From Sperchopsis tessellata (Eukaryota; Arthropoda; Insecta; Coleoptera; Hydrophilidae), in the NCBI GenBank assembly GCA_033557685.1, contig JAWQRN010000179.1, forward strand, positions 1-35,095: a stretch of DNA of 35,095 bases. Reading direction: 5' to 3'. Below, piece by piece: positions 1 through 11,520 of the stretch; position 1 is the stretch's first letter, and every line of letters begins with the position of its first letter. Under the pieces are notes generated by a model. The model ran no database searches. It was given only the letters and a program-made list of their open reading frames with translations, and was not told the origin of the DNA. A program made the translations under genes and the position numbers.

Positions 1-39
1 AAACAGAGAGTGTTATAAATATATATATTTTTTTTATAA

Positions 40-43
<4 letters not shown>

Positions 44-92
<49 letters not shown>
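44..92. repeat. (TA)n microsatellite
   Basis: An uninterrupted run of about 24 TA dinucleotides is visible directly, followed by ATTACTATAA. It is simple low-complexity sequence and likely to be length-polymorphic. Nothing else is seen in the first 400 bases. Confidence 0.95.
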
Positions 93-94
<2 letters not shown>

Positions 95-406
95 CTATAA
101 TTTTGAGGAAGTCAAAATGTGTCAATATTACTAATGACATTGACCGATATTTGATAACATTTAGAGACAAGTGTTTTATTTTGTTTGAATTTTAAGATTG
201 TTGTATGCCTTGTACCAGTGGCTTGTAGACTGTGGGCCCATATTACAAATATTTTGGTAGATCGAACTAGCAAAATATGGAATACAATTAATATAATTTA
301 AATATGTGATAAAAAATATTACTCTAGTAGAATTTAGAGACTTTCAAATTGTCACGGAATGAGTTGTATATCCAATGTCAATTAATAGTTTCAAGTCTAA
401 GATGTA

Positions 407-698
407 TGTAGCTGTGTCAGTAGCTTAGTGGTTAATGGTCATGCTGTTACAGAAAAAATCATGGGTTCAAGGCCCAGCGTTATTTTAGTGATTAGCGAAA
501 AGTTTATGTGATTGTCGTCTTTCGGGAGGGACGTGGAACTGTGGCTTCTAAGATTTGGGAGACCACATGTATGTTTAAGAACACAATACCAGTTGGATGC
601 GGCAAGATTCCCCGGTGTGGTAGCCATATCCCTAGCCTGTGATTGTCCATAGCAGCAAAAATGTACACGTTAAATAAATATATATTAACAAAAGTATT
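407..698 (+). mobile_element. tRNA-derived SINE
   Basis: The element has an RNA polymerase III split promoter. Box A is TAGCTTAGTGG at 421-431 and box B is GGTTCAAGGCC at 464-474, both matching the tRNA consensus. The tRNA-like head is followed by an unrelated body of about 200 bases containing TCGTCTTTCGGGAGGGACG, a segment type common in arthropod SINEs. The element ends in an A/T-rich tail with AAATAAATA. A perfect 7-bp direct repeat, AGATGTA, lies at 400-406 and 699-705 and fits a target-site duplication. The head cannot be a functional tRNA: I see no paired acceptor stem. The short antisense reading frames here are chance. The family is not named. Confidence 0.8.
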
Positions 699-705
699 AG
701 ATGTA

Positions 706-2439
706 GCCACAACCTTATGATATTTAGTGGAGAGTTCTAGCTTTTATCCTTCCATCATATGGTCTAAAAAATTTAAAACATAAATTATTTAATGAAGTTT
801 CATTAATGTTGCACGTAATTATTTTACAGATCCAATATATCAAGGGATGCAGGTGAAAGTCTTCAAGATGTATAGCTAACTATGGTAAGTTGGTAATTTA
901 ACATTCATAAATTTTGAAAAATAATTAATGATAGGAAACATATAACATATGTATAAGTTTTATACTGATTACTTCGGTCATTCTATCATTATTTGTGTTG
1001 TTTTATTCTTAGTGTGGAAAATGTGAGAATCTAAAAGCAATCAACTAAGAAACCAGATCTTAGTATATTTCTTTCTATTATAAGATGGAAATATGAATGA
1101 TAATCACCTACGCATTTGTTCCCAAACAAGGGACCGGGGAAAATTGTGAAAATTGATTGTAATTATTTTAAACATATTTCAACGATGGATGTTTTGATGT
1201 TTTTACTCACTAAATTATACTTTACATCACTATCTTTACATAAAACAAATCCATTTAAAAAAAATATAATATCTAGTAAATTTTGTTGAAAAATTCGATT
1301 TTCAAAATTTGAAGTTTAAGAGTATCTAAACGGTAGTTATTTGATGGGCGGAAGCTATTTGCGGTGTAGAGCAGGTGATCGGAAGAAGTTTGCTAAGAAA
1401 CAGATATAAAGAGATTTGCTGATGTAGTATGTAGAGAAATCAATTTTTGTAAGAAACTATATAGAGTAATACGCTAGCATTCTTGCAAATATCCAATAAT
1501 GTTTGTCAACATGTGGTCGCTAACATCCAGAATTGGATACGCAGCCAAAGAAGTAAGCAAGAGAGATTATAGAGATTGATGTAATGGAAGATTTAAGGTT
1601 ACCTTAATACGTTAATGGTTAATTATATTTAAATAGATGTAGGGTGATTAACTGTCTTCATGCCGCGATGTCATTGGTGGGATTGAAAGATGGAACAAAA
1701 GTTATAGCAACTGTTATATGTAGGGCAGGTTTAAAAGGTATAACATTTAAATGCAGTTGATTCGGACTTCAGTTCACTCTTTACACAAGAGTAAAATGAA
1801 GCAAAAGTGTACTAGAAAATGATAATGTAACAAGACCATTCTGAATGTTGATGATGGAAAAGTAGTAGATAATGATAAGGACTAAGAGGTCGTGCTTTGA
1901 GCTTATTATAACTTTATATAGAAACGACAAGCGAGACCAAATGACTGGCACTTTACGACAAAAATCACTAAATAAATTCAAATTAAATGTCAAAACAATA
2001 AGTCAAATATTTACCTATCCGAATATTTAGAAACTTTAAAAGATATTATTTCCTTCTAAATAACTTAAAATTCTCTCATATCAATGTGGAAAATATTTTT
2101 AATGACAGATGTCTTATTGACATTTCTTCAAATAATCTAGTCAGATTTTACAACAAATCTGTGTTACAAACCTTAAATGGCACCAGTATGGAGATCTGCG
2201 TGTCGTTACTATGTAAATGAGGAATTATAGAACTTATGTATGCAAACCTTTATATTTTACTGAAAAAATTTATACCGGATTCAATAACCGTTCTTTATAA
2301 GGGTTTCTTTTTTTCCATAAGACAAAAGGTTATGTTATATTTACAAAAACCAAATTCATTGATTATCTTTCTTTTTTCATAAAAAACAACAAATATTTAA
2401 AAGTACGAAACTGTCAGCGATTATTTAAATGTTTTATGT
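706..2439. other. Non-coding stretch upstream of NCOA6
   Basis: No coding exon, tRNA or clear repeat is recognised here. The stretch must hold the NCOA6 upstream intron, or its promoter and 5' UTR, but no TATA box, initiator or GC-rich patch stands out. The frame of the first NCOA6 exon is open upstream of the chosen ATG only as far as 2401, with an in-frame TAA at 2398-2400. Confidence 0.5.
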
Positions 2440-2842
2440 ATGAAATTTCCAGGATTACCTAGTTTTAATGGGGGGACATTGTTGCAGATGGCAGCAAATA
2501 GTGATGGCTGTAGTACAACGACGATTGTGACATGCGAAGGAGACCTATCGGATCCCAACTTCTCAAATCAACTTACAAACATTTTAACTAAGTTAAAAAA
2601 CCTTTTGGGAGAGGAGTTAAAAGTGCACAAACTGGAGCCCTGGAATTCAGTACGTGTGACGCTGTCTGTGCCCCGTGAGGCAGCGTTACGCCTTCGTCAG
2701 TTAGCTAGTGATGGTTCTCAGCAGTTACGTGCCTTAGGCATTCTAAGTGTTCAGGTTGAAGGTGATCAAGTGATTTCTTTGCGGATAGCAAGTTCCACAA
2801 GTGCAGAACCTCAGGAAATCATTTTGGAGACCATCCAGCAAG
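2440..2842 (+). CDS. Ncoa6: NCOA6 coding exon 1 (conserved N-terminal domain)
   Basis: This exon encodes residues 1-134 of a nuclear receptor coactivator 6 orthologue and ends in phase 1 at the donor CAAG|GTGAGT (GT at 2843). It contains the family's most conserved block: VTCEGDLSDPNF, then HKLEPWNSVRVTLSVPREAA, LRALGILSVQVEGDQVISL. This aligns with the vertebrate NCOA6 N-terminal domain, which has the same EPWNSVRVT and LGILSVQ(I/V)EG strings. The start is uncertain. The ATG at 2440 is in a weak context (T at -3). Met17 at 2488 is followed by GCAGCA and sits immediately before the conserved region, so it may be the true initiator. A weak acceptor-like AG at 2450-2451 leaves open an upstream coding or non-coding exon. 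Identity of the gene is secure; the exact N terminus is not. Confidence 0.85.
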
Positions 2843-3325
2843 GTGAGTTTTAATATATGTAATTATTTTCAAGTACATTGTCAAAACTGGATATTATAAT
2901 GCTATAGGCATTTTTTATAACATAGCAGCCAGACTATAGATGTTTAAGATTTTGTAAATCTAACATTTTTTTGTAAGTAGTACTGTTTTCCAATTTGTCT
3001 CATTTTGCTTTAAAGGATTGTTAAGTAAATTATTTGACTGCATATTATCTTTGGAAATATTTTTGTCAGAATAAAGAATTTACTTGTTGCACTTTCACTC
3101 CACCATAGTGCCTACAATTTTTAAATAAAATACCAACAAATACAACTCTGTAACATTGTAAGTCACCACCTTATAGCCTAGACTAGGACGTCATACCAAC
3201 AATAACAGTGACAAATGTAGTTAGATTCCAAATCAGACTTACAAGATATTCAGAAACTATATTATTTAAGAAAATATTTTATTAAGTAGTGTATTTATTA
3301 ATTTACAATTGTGTTTCAATTTCAG
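2843..3325 (+). other. Ncoa6: NCOA6 intron 1
   Basis: The 483-base intron is bounded by GTGAGT at 2843-2848 and TTTCAATTTCAG ending at 3325. Both flanking exons are in phase 1. Splicing joins G to AT and gives the residues QQ-D-DSRSN in an open frame. No repeat or hidden exon is seen inside. Confidence 0.85.
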
Positions 3326-6300
3326 ATGATAGCCGAAGTAATCCACAGTCAAGTACGAGTACTGCAGATGTTCCACCTCCCGAATCTGTCTTCAAGGAGA
3401 AGGTGCAGTTTCGGTCACCCAATGTGGTATGCCCGACGGATACGACAGTTCCGAAAGTCCCTTTAGTCAGTTTGCCATCTAGTGGACTCTCTACTAATTC
3501 CAAGACATTTACTGGCCCATTTCCATTTACTAGTATGAATCAGGCAATCCACAGTCGGGGAGAGACATCAGGAACAAGTTACAGCGCACCACCACCACCT
3601 TATCCTGGAAAACAGCAGCAACCTGTTACAATATCAAGCCCTTTATTAGTGAACCTACTGCAAAATGACGGTACACCATCAACTAAAAGTGCCAGTGAAC
3701 CAAGTGGCTGTACCAACAGCAACATTATACAGACTAATAACATCCCAACTGTTAATCACTTAGTTGGAAAATATAATGCAAATTCGCTTATACAAGCATC
3801 TCCTGCACCCAGTCCGGTATTGGTTAAGAAAGTCATTCCACAACCACCCATAGCAAGACCAAATGTTCCCCCGCAAGCTTTGGTTCAGAATACTACTATT
3901 TTGTCTAGTACCGTGACGCAACCATCATCTCTGAATACCACACATGTGAATGTCCTGCCTCGAACAAATACTACCGTATCTGCAGCAGTGTTAAATTCCT
4001 CAGTGTTACAGACAAAGCATATGACTAGTGCACTTATACAAAATAACTTGGTACTGACTCACAATAATAGTATTTCGCAGAAGGTTGTTTGTCCTTCAGA
4101 TATAAATGTCAAACAAGCAGTTGTTAATTCGGTTAAGTCAAGTATTGTGAATTCCAGTGCAATTAACCATGTACCTTCAGCTGTGGACATATCGGTGCCA
4201 GTTATGAAGACGCAAGAAAACGTCCAAATTCAGAACACTTTAATGCCATCTGCTGCACGAGTTGAATTACTCCCCCCAGCAATGCCTTTATGTGATGTAA
4301 AACCAGCTATTCCAAATACTGTTTCCTCAGTAGCATCGGTGCCTTATAGACCAAATCCTCCAGTATACAGTTCTCCTTGGGATACGGTTTCACAGTCAAT
4401 ACCTTCGTTACCAGATTTGACACCTTCACTTACTGAACTAAAGCCTGACGATCTAGACTCCATATTGCCTAGTCTAGAACGTGAACTTGCCAACAGCCCA
4501 CCAGAGCTACCTGAAGAACTAATAACAAAGGAAAATCATGTGAACTTCCTTATAAACCCTTTAACAGGGGAGCTTGAACCACAATCCAGCAGTGATAGTG
4601 AGGTGGAAGAAGTTCGAGATGTTTTTACAGGATTACCATCACCTGCAGCTATGACAGACGAAGACACAAATTCCACAATTCGACCAGACACTACAGACCA
4701 AAGTGACAGTGAAACAAGATCCTCACACAGTGACAGTGGGAAACATTTTCGGTTAAAAAGTGCAAAATGTAGAGACAAAGGTCGTGATTCTCCTAACCTG
4801 AAACCCACAGAGAAAATAAAGCTACGTCTAAAGTTAGAAAAATCAGAGCCAATAAATCAAGCATACAAAGTTGATGTGAGCTTCATTCACGCTCAACCTA
4901 AAAAACTATCGAGTGTTGCAGGTGAGGAACTTAGAGTTCCACCTCTACACATATCACTTCGTGGTCGAAACCACGCTGTTATTAACAACAAGAAGAAAAT
5001 TAAAACAGAAAAGTCTCGGAAACTAATGGATCATTCACGCAGTAAGAAGAGTGAATTACCCAAAGATACATATAACGATGATATGGCTCACAGCGATGCT
5101 TTAAGCAGGTTTATTCTAGAGCATGCTAAAAGTACTGCAAATGAAGCGAAAAAATTGAAGAAAGCAAAACTTCATGACTATCGTGAGCCCAAATTATTAG
5201 ATCTAAACAATTCAGAGGTAAATAAACATAGCATAGACATTTACAGTACGCTCTATAAAGAAAAACACAAAGAACGAAGAGGTAGTGACTCTGAACTTGT
5301 TCGATCATCCCGGCAGCCATACGATAATGTTATTTTAGAAACATCGGATAAGAAAAGAAGACTTAGCCAAACAGAAGAAACAAATTTTGAAATACAGCCT
5401 CTGGTGCTTGGTTCGACAAATACAGGGACAATATCAAGTTTGCCCAATCACAAAATTCGCAAAGAAAAGGTTAAAATAAAGGATACCTTCAAAACGAAAG
5501 ATCCAGTAAGAAGTAAAAATCATTCGAAAAGTATCGATAGTGGGTCAAAACAGGTAGTACTACCGACTGGAGATGTAGATATGGAAGCAAAAATAAAACA
5601 AAGACTACTTGAAGAACCTGTAAAAAGTGTGTATAGTTTGCCTAGTAGGAATGAAGAATTTTATCAAGACTCAACCAACAAAGTAGAACATGCTGCTGGA
5701 GTAGTAGAATTAATTGAAACATTATCCGATACGAGTACTGTGAAAGATAAGCCTCCAGAACCCGACAAGTGCAATACTCCAGACGGCAAATCAGATATAT
5801 CTGATAAACAAACTAGCCGCTCACCAAACTCAGGAGCTCAAGGTGAAGATAGTGGAATAGAAAGTATGGATGCCCTCAGTGAGAAATCACCGAATCAAGC
5901 TAGTCAAAGCCCGCATACAGATGTATCCGATAATTTAAAATCAAAAACGCAGGGTCCAGATTTGTTGGACATTGAGGCACAATTGGCTAAAATGGAAGGC
6001 TTTAATGGCGAAGATCTAAATGAAAATCACCATAATGCACAAGAAAATCTTGAAAAATGTTGTGAACTCACGTCTGTGCTACATGATAGTTTAAAAGAAG
6101 ATATAATTACTGTCCCACAACCCGAATTGCCTCAGGAACCAGAAGTACCTAATGAAGAAGTCATTATGACAGCATCCAATAGCCAAAAGAATGTCCAAGA
6201 AGATTTGGACCCTTTACCTCTTCGGGTAAATCCTCCCCTTTATACGTATTCAAATCCGGAAAAGGGCCGAGGATCAGAAAGTCCAGTACTATCAGATTCT

Positions 6301-6871
6301 GATAGTAATTCTTGTATGAAGAAAACAAGTTTGCTAGAACAACTTCTCATAGAAATCCCAGAAAATAATCAAACACCTAGTTCCCCAAGTCCCGCAACAC
6401 GGTCTTTACGAACAAGGGCAACTTCCAAACTAAACAGTCCCGAGCTTAGTTCACCTGTACCTTCAGCAAAACCTCCTCCAGTTCGTATGCACTTAATCAC
6501 AAAACGCAAAAGGCACGAATCGGAAGGATCAAACAATAGCTTAGAGGATGTACGCAATAAGAAAGCGAAGAAGAATCCAGAAAACAACGTCGAACAATTG
6601 ACGAAAGGAGCTGTAAAGAAAAAGGTTTTGGAAGAAAGTTCAGATAGTGACGAGCCTCTCATAGAAATTGCGGGTAAAGTGCGAAAAACTAACCAAATAA
6701 CCACATCAAGGACAAAGTTAAAAACTCCAAATTCCTTTAACATTAAAACAAGTTCAAATAATATGAACACAAGACGTTCTGTGCGTGCAATTCCTGCTTT
6801 GAATACTCGTAGCAAAGGGGACAAGAGTAATCCGGAGAATGACATTTTGCGGAGGAAAACACGAAGTGCAG
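3326..6871 (+). CDS. Ncoa6: NCOA6 coding exon 2 (main body)
   Basis: This 3546-base exon encodes residues 135-1316 of NCOA6. In mammals the protein (also called ASC-2 or PRIP) is a nuclear coactivator in the ASCOM MLL3/4 H3K4-methyltransferase complexes; the Drosophila orthologue is reported to bind Yorkie. Most of the sequence is low-complexity and Ser/Thr/Pro/Asn-rich, as usual for the family. An LXXLL receptor box in SPLLVNLLQND (LVNLL, residues 242-246) matches the first box of vertebrate NCOA6. A second, SLLEQLLIEIPE (LEQLL, 1138-1142), sits where the second vertebrate box lies. Three PPxY motifs occur at 224-227, 479-482 and 1104-1107. The central region has an acidic patch (SSSDSEVEEV) and a basic KLRLKLEK/LHISLRGRNHA block. 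Lys/Arg-rich clusters near the end (KRKRHESE, RNKKAKK) are probable nuclear localisation signals. The exon ends in phase 1 at GCAG|GTGAGT. Beyond 6871 the frame runs on for about 40 codons of intron before a stop; these are not coding. Confidence 0.93.
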
Positions 6872-7223
6872 GTGAGTTTCATAAATATTATGTATTTAAG
6901 TTTTCTTTTCTGTGTGACTTACGAATTCAAATACTAATTCTTAACTTTGGGATTCTTAGAAAACACTACAAAATTGCAAAAAGTGTTTTCTTCTGATATT
7001 TAAAATTTATATTTCTTTTCGCTAAATGTTTATGAAAAATTTTATACTAAACAGGAAAATAATCTCAAATATAAAGGAACAAAAAACTATGCTAAATTCT
7101 GAATTATTATTTGTGCTTTTTGAAAGCAAAGGAAAGGGAATAAAACTTATTCGATTGTTAAGCTGGTATGTTATATGCATTATAGGCACCAGGATGAAAA
7201 TTGATTTGAATCATATTTTAGAT

Positions 7224-7561
7224 CAGTGGTTCTTAAACAGGCGTGCACCCATCCCTAGGTGGCATAAGGAGCACCTTCCGAGGGTGCGGGACGTTACCCT
7301 TTAAAAACAGTTGCAACATTTATTTTTCTCTATGTTCTTAGTTGTATGGACTAAGAAACTATTCTTGTCCTATTTGCTACAATGTATTTGTGTAAGTTGG
7401 GGTTTCCTTCACTCCTTCAGGCAAGTAAACCCGTTTCATAAATGAAAATACGCTACAGCAAGAAGGCATTAATAATTTATAATTAAATAATGTACAACTT
7501 ATAAATATTATAAATGTCATATTGATATTTTTAAATCGGTCGAAAAGAATAAGAACCACTG
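7224..7561. mobile_element. Non-autonomous hAT element with perfect 8-bp target duplication
   Basis: The left end reads CAGTGGTTCTTAAACAGG and the right end is the inverse of CAGTGGTTCTTATTC, giving 12 identical terminal bases. The pattern CAGTGGTTCT is characteristic of hAT (Charlie/Buster type) ends. The element is flanked by identical 8-bp repeats TTTTAGAT at 7216-7223 and 7562-7569, the duplication length made by hAT transposases. Its 338-bp interior has no transposase similarity, so it must have been mobilised in trans. Small reading frames crossing it are not genes. Confidence 0.9.
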
Positions 7562-7569
7562 TTTTAGAT

Positions 7570-10500
7570 ATATTTTTTATTAAACATAATATTTTATTTT
7601 GCGTTAGTGTGATATTCTTCAATATAAGCTAATTCAGCACTATTAAAGATAAAATAAAAAGTTTAAAGTGTCATAACCCATATTTTTTTATATACAGGTG
7701 AAACTAAATGTCAAACTGTCTTAGAGATATCTTTAATTTTTTGATAAAATTAACCCTAGCAATTTTATATTTAGGTAGCCTATTTGAACTGATTAAGAAA
7801 TAATGTTTGAGTTGTTAGTTACAATTTACCCACAACTTATCACTTTGATTTTAACAATAAGATGGTTCAGAAATGGTTTGATGAAAATATTCTTTCACTT
7901 TTTCTGTAGATGAAGGGCATATATCAAAACGTGATACAGTGTCCTGAATGATGCAGAATTTCCATTAACCAGCAGAGTTAAATTTTTTGTTGTGATCTTA
8001 GATTACAAGTTCAAGTTTTGTCAAGAAACCAGGATAACAATGCCACTAGTTGATTTAACATGGAAACTTTGAATCATTGATAAGGTATAATGTTATACAT
8101 TGGGTTGATACTTATAGAATAAATCAAAGAAAACTAAAAATAAATATATATCTGCTAAAAACATTTGCATCACTTTTTTTTTTTTAAATTAATCATCTTT
8201 GAAATAGTTGAAAATAGGAGAATAAGACTTAAATAAGAACATTTCAAAAATAATTTCCTGCACCTTTTAAATAAATATGATATGAATTTTTTAATGTACG
8301 GTTTAGACCTAAGTCATGCCCCCTGGGTTGAAAATACTTATAGAACAGTGGAATTTCAGAATACAGTTATATTCACTTTCTATAAATCTGTTTCGCTAAA
8401 ATGTGGAAGTTTAAAATGTATTTGTATTATAAGTATTCTTACACTTTATCCATTATTTATGATTGAACATTTTCTCACCATTTTGTGTCGAAACTATTTT
8501 TGTGAAATAGCGATATACGATATATATTTTTTGTCCAAATTATCGTAAAGTGGGACATTTCTGAACCTATTTAGATAATTTTTGAAAATGTGTTATTTAA
8601 TCCTACATTTACAATATAAATTAGATTGTAATGCCAGTAACCCCGGTACAAATTATAGAAGAGGGGAGAGAAATATTTTAAATTACAGGAAACATTTTGA
8701 CATGCTGTTTTTGTGTGATTCCTATAGGCTTAATTTATCCAGTGTATATGATCTATGGATCTAGCAGGTATTGAAGAATATCACAATAATATTACACATT
8801 TATGCTGGTGATATAATAAAGGTCACCATGGTATAGTATTTTTACGTTTAGGACGTCAGAGTTACAGGAAAATAATATTTTAAGAAAAGGAGTAGACAGT
8901 TTTGGTGAAGAAATGAAAAATATGATTATATCATAAACATAAAAAAAAAATTCACAATAGTTTAAGAACTGCATTTTTACTGTTGACTTTTATTAGAATG
9001 TGTAAAAACTACTTGATTATATTATGTTTGAATATCGATTGTTGGCCAACTTATTTACAGATATTTAGAACTGAGCACTGTTGTACCATACAATTACAAC
9101 TGTTTGAGATGGTTTAGTCAAGCATCAAAGTAAAAATTTAAAAAGCATTACGTTTATTCCAAGATATTTTCGGCAATATTTTTGGGAGTCCATTTATTTT
9201 AATTATTTGAGTTATAATTTATTGTGGGAATTACTCAAATCCTAGAGATAGAAGGATCTTTACACTTATAAGTTTGAAAGAAGTAGGCCAATTGGCAGTG
9301 GCCGTATATTTGTTTTTTTAATTTAATCCTATAATAAACAAAGATACTTTATACAATATTGGGTTCGTATGTAAATTAAATGCATAATATACTTGTTAAC
9401 ATTGCTTTTTTATTTACTTTGTAAACTATATTTTTATTCTACATTAGATAGTACATTTTTAATAATAACTTTTGTTACTTCACAGAATTCCAGAGCCAAA
9501 GCATAGGTAGCTATTTCGATGCATTTAGGTCCTTCTTGTACCAGTAATTGTCCTTGGCAAGATTGTATACTTCCGATGAAGCAAGGAATAGTAGAGGCGT
9601 ACACTTTTTTTTACTTATGAAAATTTCGTATCTAGTTTGATTAATTACTTCAAACCCTAATTTCTCATGAAAATGGCAAGTCTTTACTATCTGTAATAGC
9701 TGAGGAATAGAATGCTAATGTTGTACAATTCTCATTTGTCAAATAAATCACGCACTTAATTTGTTATGTCACTAGTAGTAATAACGGAAATGAAGTTATC
9801 TATGACCCTGTTTCATGCAAACCCATACGGACCCAATGATCTTACCGAACAGTCAATCAACACAAATGCACATCTGAGGTTAGGAAAATGAGGAGTAATG
9901 ACAAATTTTAAGCAATATTTTGTACTTATTCAACACTTGAAAAAGTATTTATTTTCAGCTTTCAAACCAAGGAACAAAGAAATTGGTTTGTAACTGCAAG
10001 CATTGGAGAAGTAACTTTTTGACAGTGCACTATTGTTGAGAGGAGGGACCATTTAGTAATGTAGCACAGCACACACAAAACTCACATTTCATGTAAAAAA
10101 AAACAGTTCGGAATCGTCTTTAGACAAATTATCCAATCAGGAGCATGGTGTTAACAAAACCTAAACTTAAATTTTATTCGTGCCACCGATTCATTGTAAT
10201 AATCGGTAATGATAAAATTTTTTAATAAATAAATGATCCGTAGATTTGATTTGGCATGTAGTTGGTATTTGGTCTTTAGACAAGTTTCTGCCATAGATAT
10301 TTGATAATATAGATAGAATTCTTCGCTGTTATTATCCGTTACGACTACCTGTGACATAACAGGAGCTCCCATTTTCTTCAAATGAGAACCCTCAAAGATG
10401 ACTTGTAAATTTTGTTTGTCAAGATATATATTAATCTTTGAAAGTTAAATTACAAAAATGTTTTATTCAAGCTTCATTATAATTTTTTAAAATGGTGTAC

Positions 10501-11398
10501 GACTTCATTGATTCTAATAGATATAAATTTAGTTAGTTTTTAGTTAGTCTGTTGTAAATCTTCTCTGTGATTCTCTTTATCTATTGTATACAAAAATCGA
10601 GAAATGTAACAAGAAACTGATTAGGTAGATTAGTGGCTATCAGTTCATAAGTTTTTGTTGGTTCGTTGACTAACTATTGCAAAAGATCTTGAACTTCATT
10701 GGCATGCTGTCTTTTGATAGTAATTTTTATTATATGTTATGATGTGCCTGAAATATTTCACATTATACTTCTTTCCAATCCATTTTGTATTTGTTTCTGA
10801 CAAATGCCTAGGTGTATCTATGAGCAGTGACAGGCATCTGTCAATGAATGACAGAAACATATGAACGTAAAGTTGGGAATCTACCTACAGAGTTTCTGTT
10901 ACAATTTTTTCCTGTTGACATCACTGTACTATAAGTAGATAGGTTTTATACTTTTCTTTCTTTCAACCAGCTGTTACAATTTATTTTTGTATATAATTTA
11001 ATATATTTTACTTATTTTTATTTATACTTTTTAATAGATTATTTTATATTAAAAGCATATCCAAGTTACGAGTTTTTTTCTTTAAGTTTTTTTCTTTTTA
11101 CTGAGTTTTTTTTTGCTTTTTTGGATTATAGTATTATTTTGAGTACTGCAAATTGGGGATATTTTACCCTTGCAAGGTAAACTTTATACGACATTGAAAG
11201 TTTTGATTTAAATCAAGTTGTGACAATTGAGGATGTAAATCACTACTTTGATTTATACTACGTAATTAACAATGTTCTTTCACAATATGTTTATATAGAC
11301 CACTCTTACTTTTTCCCACCACTATTTTAATTAATGTAAATAGACTGTTACATTAGTAAAAAATCTACCCTTTCTAAAGTTATACGGAAATTCAAACA
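7570..11398. other. Intronic sequence without recognised features
   Basis: This is A+T-rich NCOA6 intron sequence. The open frames here (for example 8282-8548 + and 10151-10381 -) are short, contain no recognisable domain, and have composition expected of random AT-rich DNA. Confidence 0.5.
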
Positions 11399-11520
11399 GA
11401 AAAAATAAAAATATGTAAATATTATGTTTGTACATACATAACATTACAAAATATATATATATATATATTTTGTAATGTTATGTATGTACAAACATAATAT
11501 TTACGTATTTTTATTTTTTC
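11399..11520. repeat. 122-bp near-perfect palindrome
   Basis: Two 61-bp arms (11399-11459 and 11460-11520) are reverse complements with a single mismatch (T versus C in ATATGTAA/TTACGTAT) and no spacer. The centre is a run of (AT)n. The stem includes AACATTACAAAATATAT on the left and its inverse on the right. It may be a very short foldback element or the product of a hairpin-mediated duplication. No target duplication is evident. Confidence 0.95.

Noticed and set aside
411..480. A functional tRNA gene
   Set aside because: Boxes A and B are present, but I cannot fold an acceptor stem or an anticodon arm; it continues into a SINE body.
439..710. Minus-strand frames of 62 and 68 codons
   Set aside because: They lie inside the SINE, whose polymerase III boxes and target duplication explain the sequence.
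6369..6845. A 158-codon minus-strand open frame inside NCOA6 exon 2
   Set aside because: It lies wholly opposite the conserved NCOA6 frame, has no domain, and its Leu/Phe/Ser-rich composition is what antisense of Lys/Glu-rich coding sequence gives. The other minus-strand frames within 3300-5450 are the same kind of shadow.
6875..6996. Extension of the NCOA6 exon 2 frame beyond the donor
   Set aside because: The residues after SAG are Phe/Leu/Ile-rich and unlike the family, the GTGAGT donor is strong, and the acceptor at 16471 restores a basic C terminus in frame.
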